Origin: Candidatus Leptovillus gracilis | GTDB taxonomy: Bacteria; Chloroflexota; Anaerolineae; Promineifilales; Promineifilaceae | Length of the DNA: 64,000 bases | Assembly (NCBI GenBank): GCA_016716065.1 | Contig: JADJXA010000001.1 | Span: 186,001-250,000, forward strand | Reading direction: 5' to 3' | Part shown: in pieces, positions 1-8,621 of the stretch | How the letters are laid out: every line of letters begins with the position of its first letter | How positions within the stretch are numbered: position 1 is the first letter of the stretch | Position numbers and translations under genes: made by a program | The notes under the pieces: model-generated | The model's database searches: none | Seen by the model: the letters and a program-made list of their open reading frames with translations, nothing else | Told to the model about the DNA's origin: nothing

Positions 1-123
1 TACAAATTTACGCTGAATTGTCATGCTGAGCGGAGTCTTCGGAGCGAAGCATCCCGCTCCCAGCAGAGAGGAGGGGGATGCTTCGGGGGACCTCAGCATG
101 ACGCGCTTTCTTGCCAAATTTGT
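1..123. repeat. Palindromic MITE-like element
   Basis: An imperfect inverted repeat. The outer arms are TACAAATTT at 1-9 and AAATTTGTA at 115-123. Inner arms GTCATGCTGAG (20-30) and CTCAGCATGAC (92-102) enclose GAAGCATCCC and GGGATGCTTC in opposite orientation. It carries no plausible gene and lies 3' of the heme O synthase gene. The form suggests a non-autonomous mobile or REP-like repeat; it may extend left of the window. Confidence 0.6.
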
Positions 124-162
124 AAAGCACATATCGCCTGGAATAAACCATGCCGGAAATGT

Positions 163-1128
163 CTACAACGCTCCCGGCAGCATGGAACTGACGATAATCG
201 CCAACAGTAAGACTGATAGATAAAGATTGGAGGAAATGAATAGGCCGCGGGCATTTTCTTTGCTGGGAGTGTGGATGAGTCTGATGTTGCGCCCAAACAG
301 GTCGGCGGTGGCGATGAGCATGGGCAAAAAATAGGCCCAACCCAGGTAGGGGAAAAGGACGAGCGCCAGACCAAACAGCGCGGTGGGCGCGGTATGGGAC
401 ATGACCCACCAGGCGGCCTGACGTGGGGTGGTGTGTACGGGCAGCATGGGCACATCGGCGCGTTCGTAGTCGTCGCGGTAGAGGATGGCCAGACTCCAGA
501 AGTGAAAGGGCGTCCAGAGGAACAAGAGCAAGGCCAGGATAAGCGCGCCAGGGCTGTTCCAATACCCGGCGGCGGCGCTGCCGCTGAGTACGGCCGCGCT
601 GCCGGCCGCACCCCCAATGACAATATTCAACAAAGTACGGGGTTTGAGCCAGATAGTGTAGATGAAGACGTAGATGACCGCGCCCAGAGCCAGGAATAAG
701 GACAAGGGCCTGTTGAACGGGAATACAGCCACCACTGGCACAATAATCAACAGCGCACCCACCCAGGGAACCCACTGCGGATTGGGAATTTCACCGTTGA
801 CCAACGGCCGTTTCTTCATCGTCCGCCCCATCTTATCGTCTTTGTGCCGCTCCAGGTATTGGTTCAGCGATGACGAGCCGGCGGCAGCCATGCCCCCAAC
901 CAGCCAGATCAGCGCCAACACGCCGACCCCCGGCCAGCCTTCAGCGGCCATAAACGCGCCGCCCGTAGCGGCCATCAGCAGCAGCATCACAATGCGCAGC
1001 TTAAACAATACCACCACGATGCGCAGCTTATCACGCAGTGTCGTTGGCGGCGACGCTATGTTTGCCGATAGGTTTGTAACGACCGGTTCAGCAGTCTGCC
1101 CCTGTACAGGCGCTTTCGTAATTGCCAT
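163..1128 (-). CDS. ctaB: Protoheme IX farnesyltransferase (heme O synthase)
   Basis: This integral membrane UbiA-family prenyltransferase adds a farnesyl group to protoheme to make heme O for heme-copper oxidases. The 321-residue product has the usual length plus a short N-terminal extension. The CyoE/CtaB signature is visible at about residues 95-120: an Asn-Gln-Tyr-Leu-Glu segment, then Asp-Asp-Lys-Met-Gly-Arg-Thr and Lys-Lys-Arg-Pro-Leu. Eight or nine hydrophobic segments follow. A GGAGG lies five bases before the ATG. No oxidase subunit or heme A synthase gene is inside the window, so its partners must lie to the left or elsewhere. Confidence 0.93.
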   Translation of the reverse strand: MAITKAPVQGQTAEPVVTNLSANIASPPTTLRDKLRIVVVLFKLRIVMLLLMAATGGAFMAAEGWPGVGVLALIWLVGGMAAAGSSSLNQYLERHKDDKMGRTMKKRPLVNGEIPNPQWVPWVGALLIIVPVVAVFPFNRPLSLFLALGAVIYVFIYTIWLKPRTLLNIVIGGAAGSAAVLSGSAAAGYWNSPGALILALLLFLWTPFHFWSLAILYRDDYERADVPMLPVHTTPRQAAWWVMSHTAPTALFGLALVLFPYLGWAYFLPMLIATADLFGRNIRLIHTPSKENARGLFISSNLYLSVLLLAIIVSSMLPGAL

Positions 1129-1238
1129 GCAGCCTCCAATCTGAGTGTCAGAAATACCTCGCGCGCCCCCCCTAGCATTTTAGCAAGCATATCCAACACA
1201 AACAAATCGGGCTTCATGGTGGCTTTATGCGTCGGGCG

Positions 1239-2303
1239 TCAGCGCAGCACAACTTGTGTCCACGCTTCCAGCCATTCGTCGCGGTGGGCGTCTATGTCCG
1301 CCGGGTTTACCGTGACCGGGGCGGCGGGAATTTGCGCCCAGGTCACAAATTCTGGCGGCAGGGCAGCGCTTTCATGCACCGGGAAGACAAACATGTTCAG
1401 CGGGATGTCCTCCTGGAAGGTCTGGCCGAGCATAAAATCTACAAATGCCTGAGCCAAATCGGGCACGGCCGTTCCCCGCAGCACGCCCACAAATTCAATT
1501 TGCCGGAAACACATGCCATCGCCCACCAAACTGGCGCTGGGGGCCGTATCCAGGGGCGGATCGGCAAAAATAACCTCAGCCGGTGGGCTGCTGGCGTAAG
1601 AAACAACCAACGGCCGTTCGCCACCGCCAGCCACCGTAAACTGCCCATAATACGCATCTTCCCAACCACTGGTAATTAATACCTCATTGGTTCGCAGATC
1701 AGCCCAATAATCTAGATAGGTGTACTCGCCTGCCACGCCAAACACGCCGATGGTTGCCAGCAAAAACGACAAACCAGGGCTGGATGTGGCCGGGTTTTGC
1801 GCCACCAACAACCCCTTGTACAGCGGGTCGGTCAGGTCGGCCAGAGATTGGGGCAGGGGCAGGTCCCGTTCGGCAAACCAGGCGATGTCGTAATTGAGGC
1901 ACACATCGCCGTAATCAACCGGCAGCAGGCGATGCGTGGCATCCAATTCAAAAGCATCGGGCACGACCGTCAGCGCCGGGGAAGCGTAGGGCTGGAAAAT
2001 GTCGGCAGCCAGCGCCCGGCCCATGAAGGCGTTGTCCACGCCAAAAAAGACATCGGCCAGCGGGTTGCTTTTTGCCAGAATGGCCTGATTCAGCGCCGCG
2101 CCGGTGTCGCCAGACGGCAGCAAAACAACTTGCGCGTTGTTGGCCGCTTCAAAAGCAGCCAATACCTCTTCGCTGGCGGCAAAACTATCGTGGGTCATCA
2201 CGGTCAGGATACGCGGCGCGGCGGCAGGCACGGCCGTTGTCCCGCCACCGCCGCCACAGCCTACCAAAGCCAATACAAGAAACACAAAGTAAAATGTACG
2301 CAT
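1239..2303 (-). CDS. thiB: Thiamine-type ABC transporter substrate-binding lipoprotein
   Basis: A secreted solute-binding lipoprotein of 354 residues: hydrophobic N-terminus ending in a lipobox (Leu-Val-Gly-Cys, about residue 16) followed by a Gly-rich stretch. The mature part matches the ThiB/TbpA type of family 1 binding proteins (early VMTHDSF segment, then SNPLADVFFGVDN). AGGAG precedes the ATG. It lies downstream of the TPP riboswitch and thiamine pyrophosphokinase gene on the same strand, which supports thiamine as ligand. No permease or ATPase gene follows; the next gene is ctaB. A heptamer-repeat element separates it from the kinase gene. Confidence 0.82.
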   Translation of the reverse strand: MRTFYFVFLVLALVGCGGGGGTTAVPAAAPRILTVMTHDSFAASEEVLAAFEAANNAQVVLLPSGDTGAALNQAILAKSNPLADVFFGVDNAFMGRALAADIFQPYASPALTVVPDAFELDATHRLLPVDYGDVCLNYDIAWFAERDLPLPQSLADLTDPLYKGLLVAQNPATSSPGLSFLLATIGVFGVAGEYTYLDYWADLRTNEVLITSGWEDAYYGQFTVAGGGERPLVVSYASSPPAEVIFADPPLDTAPSASLVGDGMCFRQIEFVGVLRGTAVPDLAQAFVDFMLGQTFQEDIPLNMFVFPVHESAALPPEFVTWAQIPAAPVTVNPADIDAHRDEWLEAWTQVVLR

Positions 2304-2325
2304 CGTTATCTCCTCTGATTTAGAG

Positions 2326-2437
2326 CCGGTGTTCGGTGTTCAGTGTTCAGTGTTCGGTATTCAGTGCGTATCTTCCAGAGATAACACTGACTAAAAACGG
2401 GTCACTGAATACTGATTACTGAATACTGATTACAGCC
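2326..2437. repeat. Heptamer-array intergenic element
   Basis: Left arm: several tandem 7-bp units of the type GTTCAGT. Centre: a short core containing TCTTCCAGAGATAACAC. Right arm: inverted units of the type ACTGAAT/ACTGATT. The same layout and a very similar core recur at 21105-21180, and a related arrangement at 24378-24477. The arms can pair to form a long hairpin. It sits between the thiamine kinase and thiB genes. Confidence 0.75.
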
Positions 2438-2461
2438 TCTAACTCCCGCTCTAGTTTTCTT

Positions 2462-3106
2462 TCAACGCTGCCAGCTTTGCCGGGTATGCACACACAACAG
2501 CCGCCCGGCAGCCAGGACAACTCCCGCCACATCCTCGGTCATCACGTTGCTCACGCCGCGCGCCGGGCCAAAGGCCAACAGTTCGTCGCGCAGCGGCCAG
2601 GCCAGCCCTGTCGTCGCCCGCACCGTTACATCGCCATCCAGGGGAATCAGCGAGACGAGATCACCGGCACGGCCGTGTACGGCCGTTTCCCGTTCCACCA
2701 GCCACGCATGTTCATACTCATTCACCAGACGCACCGTCTGCCCGCGCAAAGCCGGGTGGGCCAGCAGCAAGATATTCGCCAACGTCTGGTCCAAACGGCC
2801 GCCCAACGCGCCAAAAATCCAGATAGGCGCCTGATGGGGCAGCGCGTGCAGCAAAGCCAACTCCAGGTCCGTCTCGTCTTTGGCTGTCGGATGGGTGATC
2901 AGCCGGGCGGGGGTGGTATGCAGCCAGGCCAATACCTCCGGCGACACAGAATCCATGTCGCCAATCACCACATCCGGCGGCGTTTGCAGGGCAAACAAAT
3001 ACCGCGCCCCGCCATCGGCGGCGATGATGAACGAGGCCTGAGGCAGCAACAGCCGTATCCATTCCGTCCGTGCCATATCCCCGTTGGCAAAAATAAAAAT
3101 GGTCAT
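2462..3106 (-). CDS. thiN: Thiamine pyrophosphokinase
   Basis: Catalyses ATP + thiamine to thiamine pyrophosphate + AMP. The protein begins MTIFIFANGDMART and shows the family hallmarks AADGGARYLF, PDVVIGDMDSV, and DETDLELAL, followed by a FGALGGRLDQTLANI segment that forms the nucleotide/thiamine site. The ATG at 3106 was preferred to an upstream ATG because AAAGGA lies just before it and the upstream stretch is the riboswitch terminator. Length about 214 residues, normal for the family. It is directly downstream of a TPP riboswitch, consistent with feedback by its own product. Confidence 0.92.
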   Translation of the reverse strand: MTIFIFANGDMARTEWIRLLLPQASFIIAADGGARYLFALQTPPDVVIGDMDSVSPEVLAWLHTTPARLITHPTAKDETDLELALLHALPHQAPIWIFGALGGRLDQTLANILLLAHPALRGQTVRLVNEYEHAWLVERETAVHGRAGDLVSLIPLDGDVTVRATTGLAWPLRDELLAFGPARGVSNVMTEDVAGVVLAAGRLLCVHTRQSWQR

Positions 3107-3132
3107 CTCGTCATCCTTTGGCAAGCAGGCTG

Positions 3133-3164
3133 CAAAACAAAAAGCCACCCTCGCGGGTGGCTTC
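3133..3164 (-). terminator. Intrinsic terminator of the TPP riboswitch
   Basis: On the minus strand AGCCACCC-GCGA-GGGTGGCT is followed by a T-rich run (TTTTTGTTTT). It lies between the TPP aptamer and the thiN start, so it is probably the expression platform: TPP binding would favour this hairpin and stop transcription. Confidence 0.85.
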
Positions 3165-3182
3165 AAATGATGGCAATAGTTG

Positions 3183-3277
3183 ACGATCTTCCTACGCCGG
3201 CATTACCCGGATCAGGTTCGCAGGTCAATGACGAACGTGGTCATCCTCTCAGCCGGGCTTACCCCAGCTCCCTGTGT
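3183..3277 (-). promoter_or_regulatory. TPP riboswitch (THI element)
   Basis: Read on the minus strand the segment has the conserved CTGAGAGGA box, then AACCTGATCCGGGTAATGCC and GGCGTAGGAA, the core of the thiamine pyrophosphate aptamer. It precedes an intrinsic terminator and thiN, so it should shut down thiN (and possibly thiB) when TPP is plentiful. Boundaries are approximate. Confidence 0.93.
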
Positions 3278-3319
3278 CTGTATATAGTCCCGCCGCGGCG
3301 GGCTTGTTAATGTAGCCGC

Positions 3320-3349
3320 ATTATAACGCATCGGCTATCATAAGGCCAA
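3320..3349 (-). promoter_or_regulatory. Putative sigma-70 promoter of the TPP leader
   Basis: On the minus strand TTGGCC and TATAAT are separated by 18 bases, with the TATAAT about 40 bases upstream of the TPP aptamer. The -35 box is weak; the call rests on the -10 box and position. Confidence 0.55.
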
Positions 3350-3356
3350 ACCAATC

Positions 3357-3390
3357 AGACCTGACAGGTTCTAGAAAACCTGCCAGGTCT
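3357..3390. repeat. Palindromic repeat AGACCTG...CAGGTCT
   Basis: Inverted repeat AGACCTGACAGGTT-ctagaa-AACCTGCCAGGTCT just upstream of the SppA-type gene. The AGACCTG/CAGGTCT half-site recurs as a smaller palindrome at 52298-52312, so this is probably a dispersed palindrome and not a gene-specific operator. A T-run follows on the plus strand, so it could also act as a terminator. Confidence 0.6.
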
Positions 3391-3409
3391 GCTTTTACCA
3401 GGCAGGCCA

Positions 3410-5272
3410 ATGACAGAACAGATCAAACAACCCGATTTTTTCAGCGAACTCAAACAAGAACTGCGCCAGGTGCAGGTGGAGATGGGCGACATTTGGCATG
3501 GAGCTGGGGCCACCTTGCGCAACTGGCTGCGGCAGATGCGCCACGCCACTCTGGATTATGTGGTGCTGCCCCTGGGCGGTCCACTGCCCGAACGGACCGA
3601 TCCACCGCGCGGCTTTATCGAGCGGCAGCTTCCCCTGCCCGCGCCGCCGTTGAGCATGGAAGTGCTAAACGGCCGTTTCCGGGCCATCGCCGACGCCAAC
3701 AACGTCAAAGGGGTCGTCCTGGTGTTCCAGGGCTTTGGCGCCGGGCTGGGCACGCTGCAAAACCTGCGCCGCGCCATCAGCCGCCTGCGTCAGGCCGGCA
3801 AAGAGGTCATCGTCTACACCCCGTATCTGGACCTGCCCCACTATTACGCCGCCAGCGCCGCCGATAAAATTGTGGTCCCGCCGGGCGTGCAGTTTGAGGT
3901 GTTGGGCGTGCGGCTGGAAACGGTGTACCTGAAAGACGCCCTGGCGCGGCTGGGCGTCCAGATGGATGTGGTGCAAATCTCGCCCTATAAAACAGCCCTC
4001 AACACCTTTGGCGAGTCTGGCATGACGCCAGAGGAGGCCGAGCAGCTCAACCGGCTCCTGGACGACCGGTATGATTTGCTGACGGCCGATATGGCCGACG
4101 GCCGTCACCTGACCCAGGCGGCCATGCAGGCGCTGATAGACCGCGCCCCGTTGTTGGCCGAAGAAGCCCTGGCCGAAGGGCTGATTGACGCCATCGCCTA
4201 CGAGGATGAACTGGCCTATTGGCTGGCAGACACAAAACCGGCAGATGAAGGGGAAACGGCCGTGCCCCCCACCGCCGCCAGCCAACCAGAAGCGGACATA
4301 TCCCGCCCGACAGCCAAATTGGCCGTCTGGTCCGAAGCCCGGGGCCAACTGCTGGAAAAAGCGCGCCGCCGCCGCAAGCAGTTCATCGGCGTCATCAGCC
4401 TGGAAGGTTCGATTGTGATGGGGTCCAGCCGCCAGCCGCCGATTGATCTGCCTATTCCTTTCCTCGGCGGCGCGGCGGCCGGCGAGGCCACCCTGGTACG
4501 CCTTATCCGCCAGGCGGAAGAGATGGACAACATGGCCGCGCTGATCTTCCATGTGGATTCCGGCGGCGGCTCCGCCCTGGCCTCCGACCTCATCGGCCGG
4601 CAAATCGAGCGCCTGAGCCAGAAAAAGCCGGTATTGGCCTACATGGGCAACGTTGCCGCCTCCGGCGGTTATTACGTCAGCGCCTATGCCCGGCATATCA
4701 TGTGCCAGAGCGGCAGCATCACCGGCTCCATCGGCGTGATCAGCGGCCGGGTCAGCACTAAAGGATTATACGAAAAGCTCAACGTTCATCAGGCAAGTTT
4801 GCAGCGGGGAGCGCACGCCGGGCTTTACCAGGAAACAGCGCCGATGACCGACGAGGAACGGGCGATTTTTTGGGCGGGCATAGTCAACAATTATGAGCAG
4901 TTTAAGCAGGTGGTGGCTAACGGCCGTCATCTGCCCATTAACGATCTGGACCCCATTTGTGAAGGGCGGGTGTGGACCGGGCGGCAGGCGCAGGCGCATC
5001 AACTGGTGGACAGCTTTGGCGATTTTGTGGACGCCATCCACAAAACGGCGGAACTGGCCGGATGGACCGTGGATGACAAAACGACCATCCCGGTGGCGAA
5101 CCTGTACCCGCGAGACGGCCGTTACGTCTTACCACACCCCTTTGAGCGTCAGGAACCCCCATCCACGCCCGACGAAAGCCTGCTTCAGCTTGGCCGTCTG
5201 TTGTTGGGCGAGACGCTGCCGGTGTTAGACGGCCGTCCACTTTATCTGATGCCCTTTGGCTTGAAGTTTTGA
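3410..5272 (+). CDS. sppA: S49-family protease (SppA-like, double domain)
   Basis: A 620-residue serine peptidase of the long SppA type with two tandem crotonase-like S49 domains. Signal peptide peptidases degrade cleaved signal peptides in the membrane by a Ser/Lys dyad split between the domains. The likely general-base Lys is residue 194 in SPYKTAL, and the nucleophile Ser is residue 418 in NVAASGGYY, preceded by FHVDSGGGS. Residues about 272-325 form a variable linker between the domains. I see no clear N-terminal signal or transmembrane helix, unlike E. coli SppA, so it may be cytosolic or peripherally attached. Confidence 0.88.
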   Translation: MTEQIKQPDFFSELKQELRQVQVEMGDIWHGAGATLRNWLRQMRHATLDYVVLPLGGPLPERTDPPRGFIERQLPLPAPPLSMEVLNGRFRAIADANNVKGVVLVFQGFGAGLGTLQNLRRAISRLRQAGKEVIVYTPYLDLPHYYAASAADKIVVPPGVQFEVLGVRLETVYLKDALARLGVQMDVVQISPYKTALNTFGESGMTPEEAEQLNRLLDDRYDLLTADMADGRHLTQAAMQALIDRAPLLAEEALAEGLIDAIAYEDELAYWLADTKPADEGETAVPPTAASQPEADISRPTAKLAVWSEARGQLLEKARRRRKQFIGVISLEGSIVMGSSRQPPIDLPIPFLGGAAAGEATLVRLIRQAEEMDNMAALIFHVDSGGGSALASDLIGRQIERLSQKKPVLAYMGNVAASGGYYVSAYARHIMCQSGSITGSIGVISGRVSTKGLYEKLNVHQASLQRGAHAGLYQETAPMTDEERAIFWAGIVNNYEQFKQVVANGRHLPINDLDPICEGRVWTGRQAQAHQLVDSFGDFVDAIHKTAELAGWTVDDKTTIPVANLYPRDGRYVLPHPFERQEPPSTPDESLLQLGRLLLGETLPVLDGRPLYLMPFGLKF

Positions 5273-5329
5273 GCCTGTCTGGAATGGTTGGTCCGGTTGG
5301 ATGACTGGTTTGTTTACCAGGCAGCCAAC

Positions 5330-5935
5330 TTACCGCCTGTTCAACGCCAGCCGCGTCGCTTGCACAATCAATTGATGTTCGGCGGCGTGCATCCGGGCGG
5401 CGAAGTCGTCGAGGCTGTCGCCGGGGTAGAGTGGGACAACGGCCGTGTCCAACACCGGTCCGGCATCCACTTCAGGAATCACATAGTGCACCATACAGCC
5501 GCTGTGTTCAGCTTCCCCCGCCTGAAAAGCGGCAAACGCCCGCTCTATTGCCCCCGTGCCGATAAACTGGCCCGGCAGCGCCGGATGCAAATTAATCACC
5601 CGGTTGGGGAAATGGTTTAGAAAAGCGGGGCTGAGGACGTGCATCCAACCGGCCAGCACGATCAGGTCTGGGACGTAAGCGGCCACCAGTTCGGCCAGGT
5701 CAGAATCATAGTCTGCCCGGCTTTTAGCGGCGTCGTGGTACGGTTTTAGCGTGAAGTAGCGGGTCGGAATACCGGCCCGCGCCGCCCGTTCCAGCCCATA
5801 CGCCTGCCGCCGGTTGGCGACGACGAGGACGATTTCGGCCGTTAACTCATCCCGTGCCACAGCGTCAATTAAGGCCTGCAAGTTCGTGCCCGACCCAGAA
5901 ACAAAAACAATCAGGCGGGGTTTTGTCATCGTCAT
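5330..5935 (-). CDS. purN: Phosphoribosylglycinamide formyltransferase
   Basis: Transfers the formyl group of 10-formyltetrahydrofolate to GAR in de novo purine synthesis. Family features: FVSGSGTNLQALIDA near the N-terminus (phosphate binding), LAGWMHVLSPAFL, then INLHPALPGQF with the catalytic Asn and His, and HYVIPEVDAGPVLDT with the catalytic Asp. About 201 residues, as expected. Start is uncertain by two codons (MTMTKP or MTKP); the open frame extends upstream into a palindromic repeat, which is unlikely to be coding. No other pur gene is adjacent. Confidence 0.93.
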   Translation of the reverse strand: MTMTKPRLIVFVSGSGTNLQALIDAVARDELTAEIVLVVANRRQAYGLERAARAGIPTRYFTLKPYHDAAKSRADYDSDLAELVAAYVPDLIVLAGWMHVLSPAFLNHFPNRVINLHPALPGQFIGTGAIERAFAAFQAGEAEHSGCMVHYVIPEVDAGPVLDTAVVPLYPGDSLDDFAARMHAAEHQLIVQATRLALNRR

Positions 5936-5944
5936 GACCGTGTT

Positions 5945-5978
5945 AGACCCTGAGGGTTTTCTGAAACCCTCAGGGTCT
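5945..5978. repeat. Palindromic repeat AGACCCTGAGGGTTT
   Basis: Perfect 15-bp arms AGACCCTGAGGGTTT and AAACCCTCAGGGTCT with a four-base loop, directly upstream of purN. Similar in size and design to the palindrome at 3357-3390 though different in sequence; probably a dispersed REP-like palindrome. Confidence 0.6.
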
Positions 5979-6079
5979 GTCTGCACTTAGTAATCGTCTA
6001 AGAATAACTTCCTGTTTTTTAGATTGGACTAATCTTGGAGATTGGTCCAATCTGGGCCATGTAATTTCTAGATGGTCAC

Positions 6080-7309
6080 TTAGGCCAGCGCCGGTTCAAA
6101 ACGCAGGGCAGCCTGGCGCAGCAGTTCGACCTTGTCGGTGGCTTCCCAGGGCAGGTCAATATCTGTGCGGCCAAAGTGTCCGTAAGCGGCCGTCGCCCGG
6201 TAAATGGGGCGGCGCAGGTTCAGATCACGAATGATGGCTCCCGGCCGCAGGTCAAAATGCTCGTTGATGATTTGGACCAGTTGATCGGCGGATAGTTTGC
6301 CGGTCCCAAAAGTTTCTACATTCACGCTGAGCGGTTTGGCGACGCCGATGGCGTATGCGACCTGCACTTCGCAGCGCTCGGCCAGGCCGGCGGCGACGAT
6401 GTTTTTGGCGACCCAACGGGCGGCATAAGCGGCGCTGCGGTCTACTTTGGTGCAATCTTTGCCGCTGAACGCGCCGCCGCCGTGCCGCCCCATGCCGCCA
6501 TAGGTGTCTACGATGATTTTACGGCCGGTCAGACCGGCGTCGCCCATGGGTCCGCCGACGACAAAACGGCCGGTTGGGTTGACATAAATGAGCAGATTGT
6601 CATCCACCAGTTCGGCCGGCAGCACGGGCATAATGACATGTTCAATGATGCCCTGGCGTAGGGTTTCGGCGTCAACCTCCGGGGCGTGCTGCGTGCTGAC
6701 CAGGACGGTGTGGACGCGCTTAGGTTGGCCATAGCTGTATTCAATCGTTACTTGCGATTTGCCATCGGGGCGCACCCAGGGCAGCGCGCCGTTGCGCCGC
6801 ACTTCAGACAGGCGGCGGGTGAGGGCGTGGGCCAGGTGGATGGGCAGGGGCATTAATTCTGCGGTTTCGTTGCAGGCATAGCCAAACATCATGCCCTGGT
6901 CGCCGGCGCCTATGGCGTTGATTTCGGCTTCGCTGTCGCCATTGTGACGATATTCCAGGGCGCGGTCCACCCCCTGAGCGATGTCTGGGCTTTGGCTGGC
7001 GATGGCCGCCATGATGCCGCAGGTGTTACCGTCGAACCCTTTGCTGCTGTCGTCGAAGCCGATGTCGACGATAACTTTACGGACCAGTTCGTCGAAATTG
7101 ACGAAGGCGGTGGTGGTGATTTCGCCCAACAAGAGGACGAAGCCGGTTTTGACGGCCGTTTCACAAGCCACACGGGCATTCGGGTCCTGCTCCATAATTG
7201 CGTCTAATACCGCATCGCTGATCTGGTCGCACATTTTATCGGGGTGGCCTTCGGTTACGGACTCCGAGGTAAACAATAAACTGGGCGCTGTCATAAATGT
7301 TGTTGTCAT
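6080..7309 (-). CDS. metK: S-adenosylmethionine synthetase
   Basis: Makes S-adenosylmethionine from ATP and methionine. The 409-residue product has the three-domain MetK fold with ESVTEGHPDKMCDQISDA at the N-terminus, GAGDQGMMFGYA in the centre, GGPMGDAGLTGRKI and GGGAFSGKDCTKVDRSAAY later. GGAGG lies six bases before the ATG at 7309, so that start was chosen over an upstream one. Expression should be controlled by the SAM-I riboswitch and terminator just upstream, i.e. by its own product. Confidence 0.96.
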   Translation of the reverse strand: MTTTFMTAPSLLFTSESVTEGHPDKMCDQISDAVLDAIMEQDPNARVACETAVKTGFVLLLGEITTTAFVNFDELVRKVIVDIGFDDSSKGFDGNTCGIMAAIASQSPDIAQGVDRALEYRHNGDSEAEINAIGAGDQGMMFGYACNETAELMPLPIHLAHALTRRLSEVRRNGALPWVRPDGKSQVTIEYSYGQPKRVHTVLVSTQHAPEVDAETLRQGIIEHVIMPVLPAELVDDNLLIYVNPTGRFVVGGPMGDAGLTGRKIIVDTYGGMGRHGGGAFSGKDCTKVDRSAAYAARWVAKNIVAAGLAERCEVQVAYAIGVAKPLSVNVETFGTGKLSADQLVQIINEHFDLRPGAIIRDLNLRRPIYRATAAYGHFGRTDIDLPWEATDKVELLRQAALRFEPALA

Positions 7310-7387
7310 CTCTAAAACCTCCAAGTTTGTGAGTGATTCTCTCCGGGCGCGCCGCATTTTTGTCGTGCGCCACACCCATGCTTGAAA

Positions 7388-7422
7388 ACAAAAAAGCCTC
7401 TTAACTGGCGGTAAGAGGCTTG
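7388..7422 (-). terminator. Terminator of the metK SAM-I riboswitch
   Basis: On the minus strand AAGCCTCTTA and TAAGAGGCTT form a 10-bp stem with an eight-base loop, followed by TTTTTTG. It lies between the aptamer and metK and is the probable off-state structure. Confidence 0.9.
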
Positions 7423-7437
7423 CTTTATTTCAGGCTC

Positions 7438-7540
7438 ACCTCTTATCTGCCAGCTTCTCGCTGTCGGAATTAGCACCTTCCCTGCCGGGGGTTGCTGCAG
7501 TTTCTACGGGCCGTTCCCTCCACTGCTCCTGATAAGAGTG
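7438..7540 (-). promoter_or_regulatory. SAM-I riboswitch (S-box)
   Basis: The minus-strand sequence has the S-box consensus elements in order: CTCTTATC, GTGGAGGGA, GGCCCGTAGAAAC, GCAACC, AAGGTGCTAATTCC, and a closing GATAAGAG strand of P1. It lies between a good promoter and metK. SAM binding is expected to favour the downstream terminator. Confidence 0.96.
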
Positions 7541-7566
7541 TAATATGTTGTTTTTAACTGATTTTG

Positions 7567-7594
7567 AGTATAGCCAATCAAAACAGATTGTCAA
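7567..7594 (-). promoter_or_regulatory. Sigma-70 promoter of metK
   Basis: Minus-strand TTGACA and TATACT are separated by 16 bases. Predicted transcription start lies about 20 bases before the first P1 base of the SAM-I aptamer. Confidence 0.8.
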
Positions 7595-7675
7595 ACAAGA
7601 ACCAAAAGTACCTAATGGGGCGCATGTTAGCCCTATCGCAGCAGAAAGTTGATTAAGGGCCGGGCCAGACGGCCG

Positions 7676-8467
7676 TTATTCCCAGTTTTCCGGCGGTTCG
7701 GGCATGCCCAGGATGTGATAACCAGCGTCTACGTACACCACTTCGCCGGTCACGCCGCTGCTGAGATCGCTGCACAGCCACAGGGCGGTTTTGCCCACTT
7801 CGTCCTGGTCTATGTTACGCCGCAAGGGGGCGCGTTCTTCGACATAGCCGAGCATCTTGCGGAAACCGGCAATGCCGGCCGCCGCCAGCGTTTTGATGGG
7901 ACCGGCGGAAATGGCGTTGACGCGAATCCCTTGTGGTCCCAGGTCGGCGGCCAGGTAGCGGGTGCTGGCTTCCAGGGCGGCTTTCGCCACGCCCATCACG
8001 TTGTAGTGGGGGATGACTTTCTCCGCGCCGTAATAGGTGAGGGTAAGAATAACGCCGCCATTGGGCATGAGGGGCACGGCTTCGCGGGCCAGGGCCACCA
8101 GGCTGTAGGCGCTGATGTCCAGGGCGATGCGAAAGCCTTCGCGGCTGGTGCTGACAAAGCGCCCTTCCAGGTCTTCTTTCAGGGCGTAACCAATGGCGTG
8201 GACGAGGATGTCGATCTGCCCAAAATGGGCGGCGGCTTTGGCGAAGACGGCCGTAATCTCCTCATCCGACGACACGTCACACATTTCCACAAAGGTGACG
8301 CCTAGCTCGTCGGCCAACGGCCGTACCCGTTTCTCCAATTGGGGAATGCCATAGCTAAAGCCAATTTCCGCGCCATGTTCGTGCAAAGCCTTGGCAATAC
8401 CCCAGGCGATGGACCGCTGGTTGGCAATGCCAAAGATGAGCGCTTTTTTGCCTTCAAGTAGTTTCAT
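7676..8467 (-). CDS. fabI: Enoyl-[acyl-carrier-protein] reductase (NADH)
   Basis: Catalyses the last reduction of each fatty-acid elongation cycle. The 263-residue SDR-type protein has the FabI nucleotide site (ALIFGIANQRSIAWGIA), a DVSSDEEI segment, the VHAIGYA motif, and the Tyr-x6-Lys catalytic pair in HYNVMGVAKAALE, followed by GIRVNAISAGPI. GGAG lies nine bases upstream of the ATG. It lies immediately 3' of a damaged DNA glycosylase gene on the same strand and may be transcribed with it. Confidence 0.95.
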   Translation of the reverse strand: MKLLEGKKALIFGIANQRSIAWGIAKALHEHGAEIGFSYGIPQLEKRVRPLADELGVTFVEMCDVSSDEEITAVFAKAAAHFGQIDILVHAIGYALKEDLEGRFVSTSREGFRIALDISAYSLVALAREAVPLMPNGGVILTLTYYGAEKVIPHYNVMGVAKAALEASTRYLAADLGPQGIRVNAISAGPIKTLAAAGIAGFRKMLGYVEERAPLRRNIDQDEVGKTALWLCSDLSSGVTGEVVYVDAGYHILGMPEPPENWE

Positions 8468-8621
8468 GCAGGTTTCTCCAGGGACTGGGAGCTAGGATCC
8501 CGTTGGCAGGCGAGGCGGATTAGGGATTCGGGGGGTGAATTTTCCGAAGTCTCCCGAAAATTGCGGATTCCAATTGCCTGAGTCTCAGGCCCCAGCCTCA
8601 AGTAAAGGTTAATTCTTTTGG

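Noticed and set aside
2326..2437. The tandem repeats as a CRISPR array
   Set aside because: The period is only 7 bases with no spacers, and no cas genes are near.
3107..3166. N-terminal extension of thiN
   Set aside because: It would translate the riboswitch terminator hairpin; a good start with a Shine-Dalgarno lies downstream.
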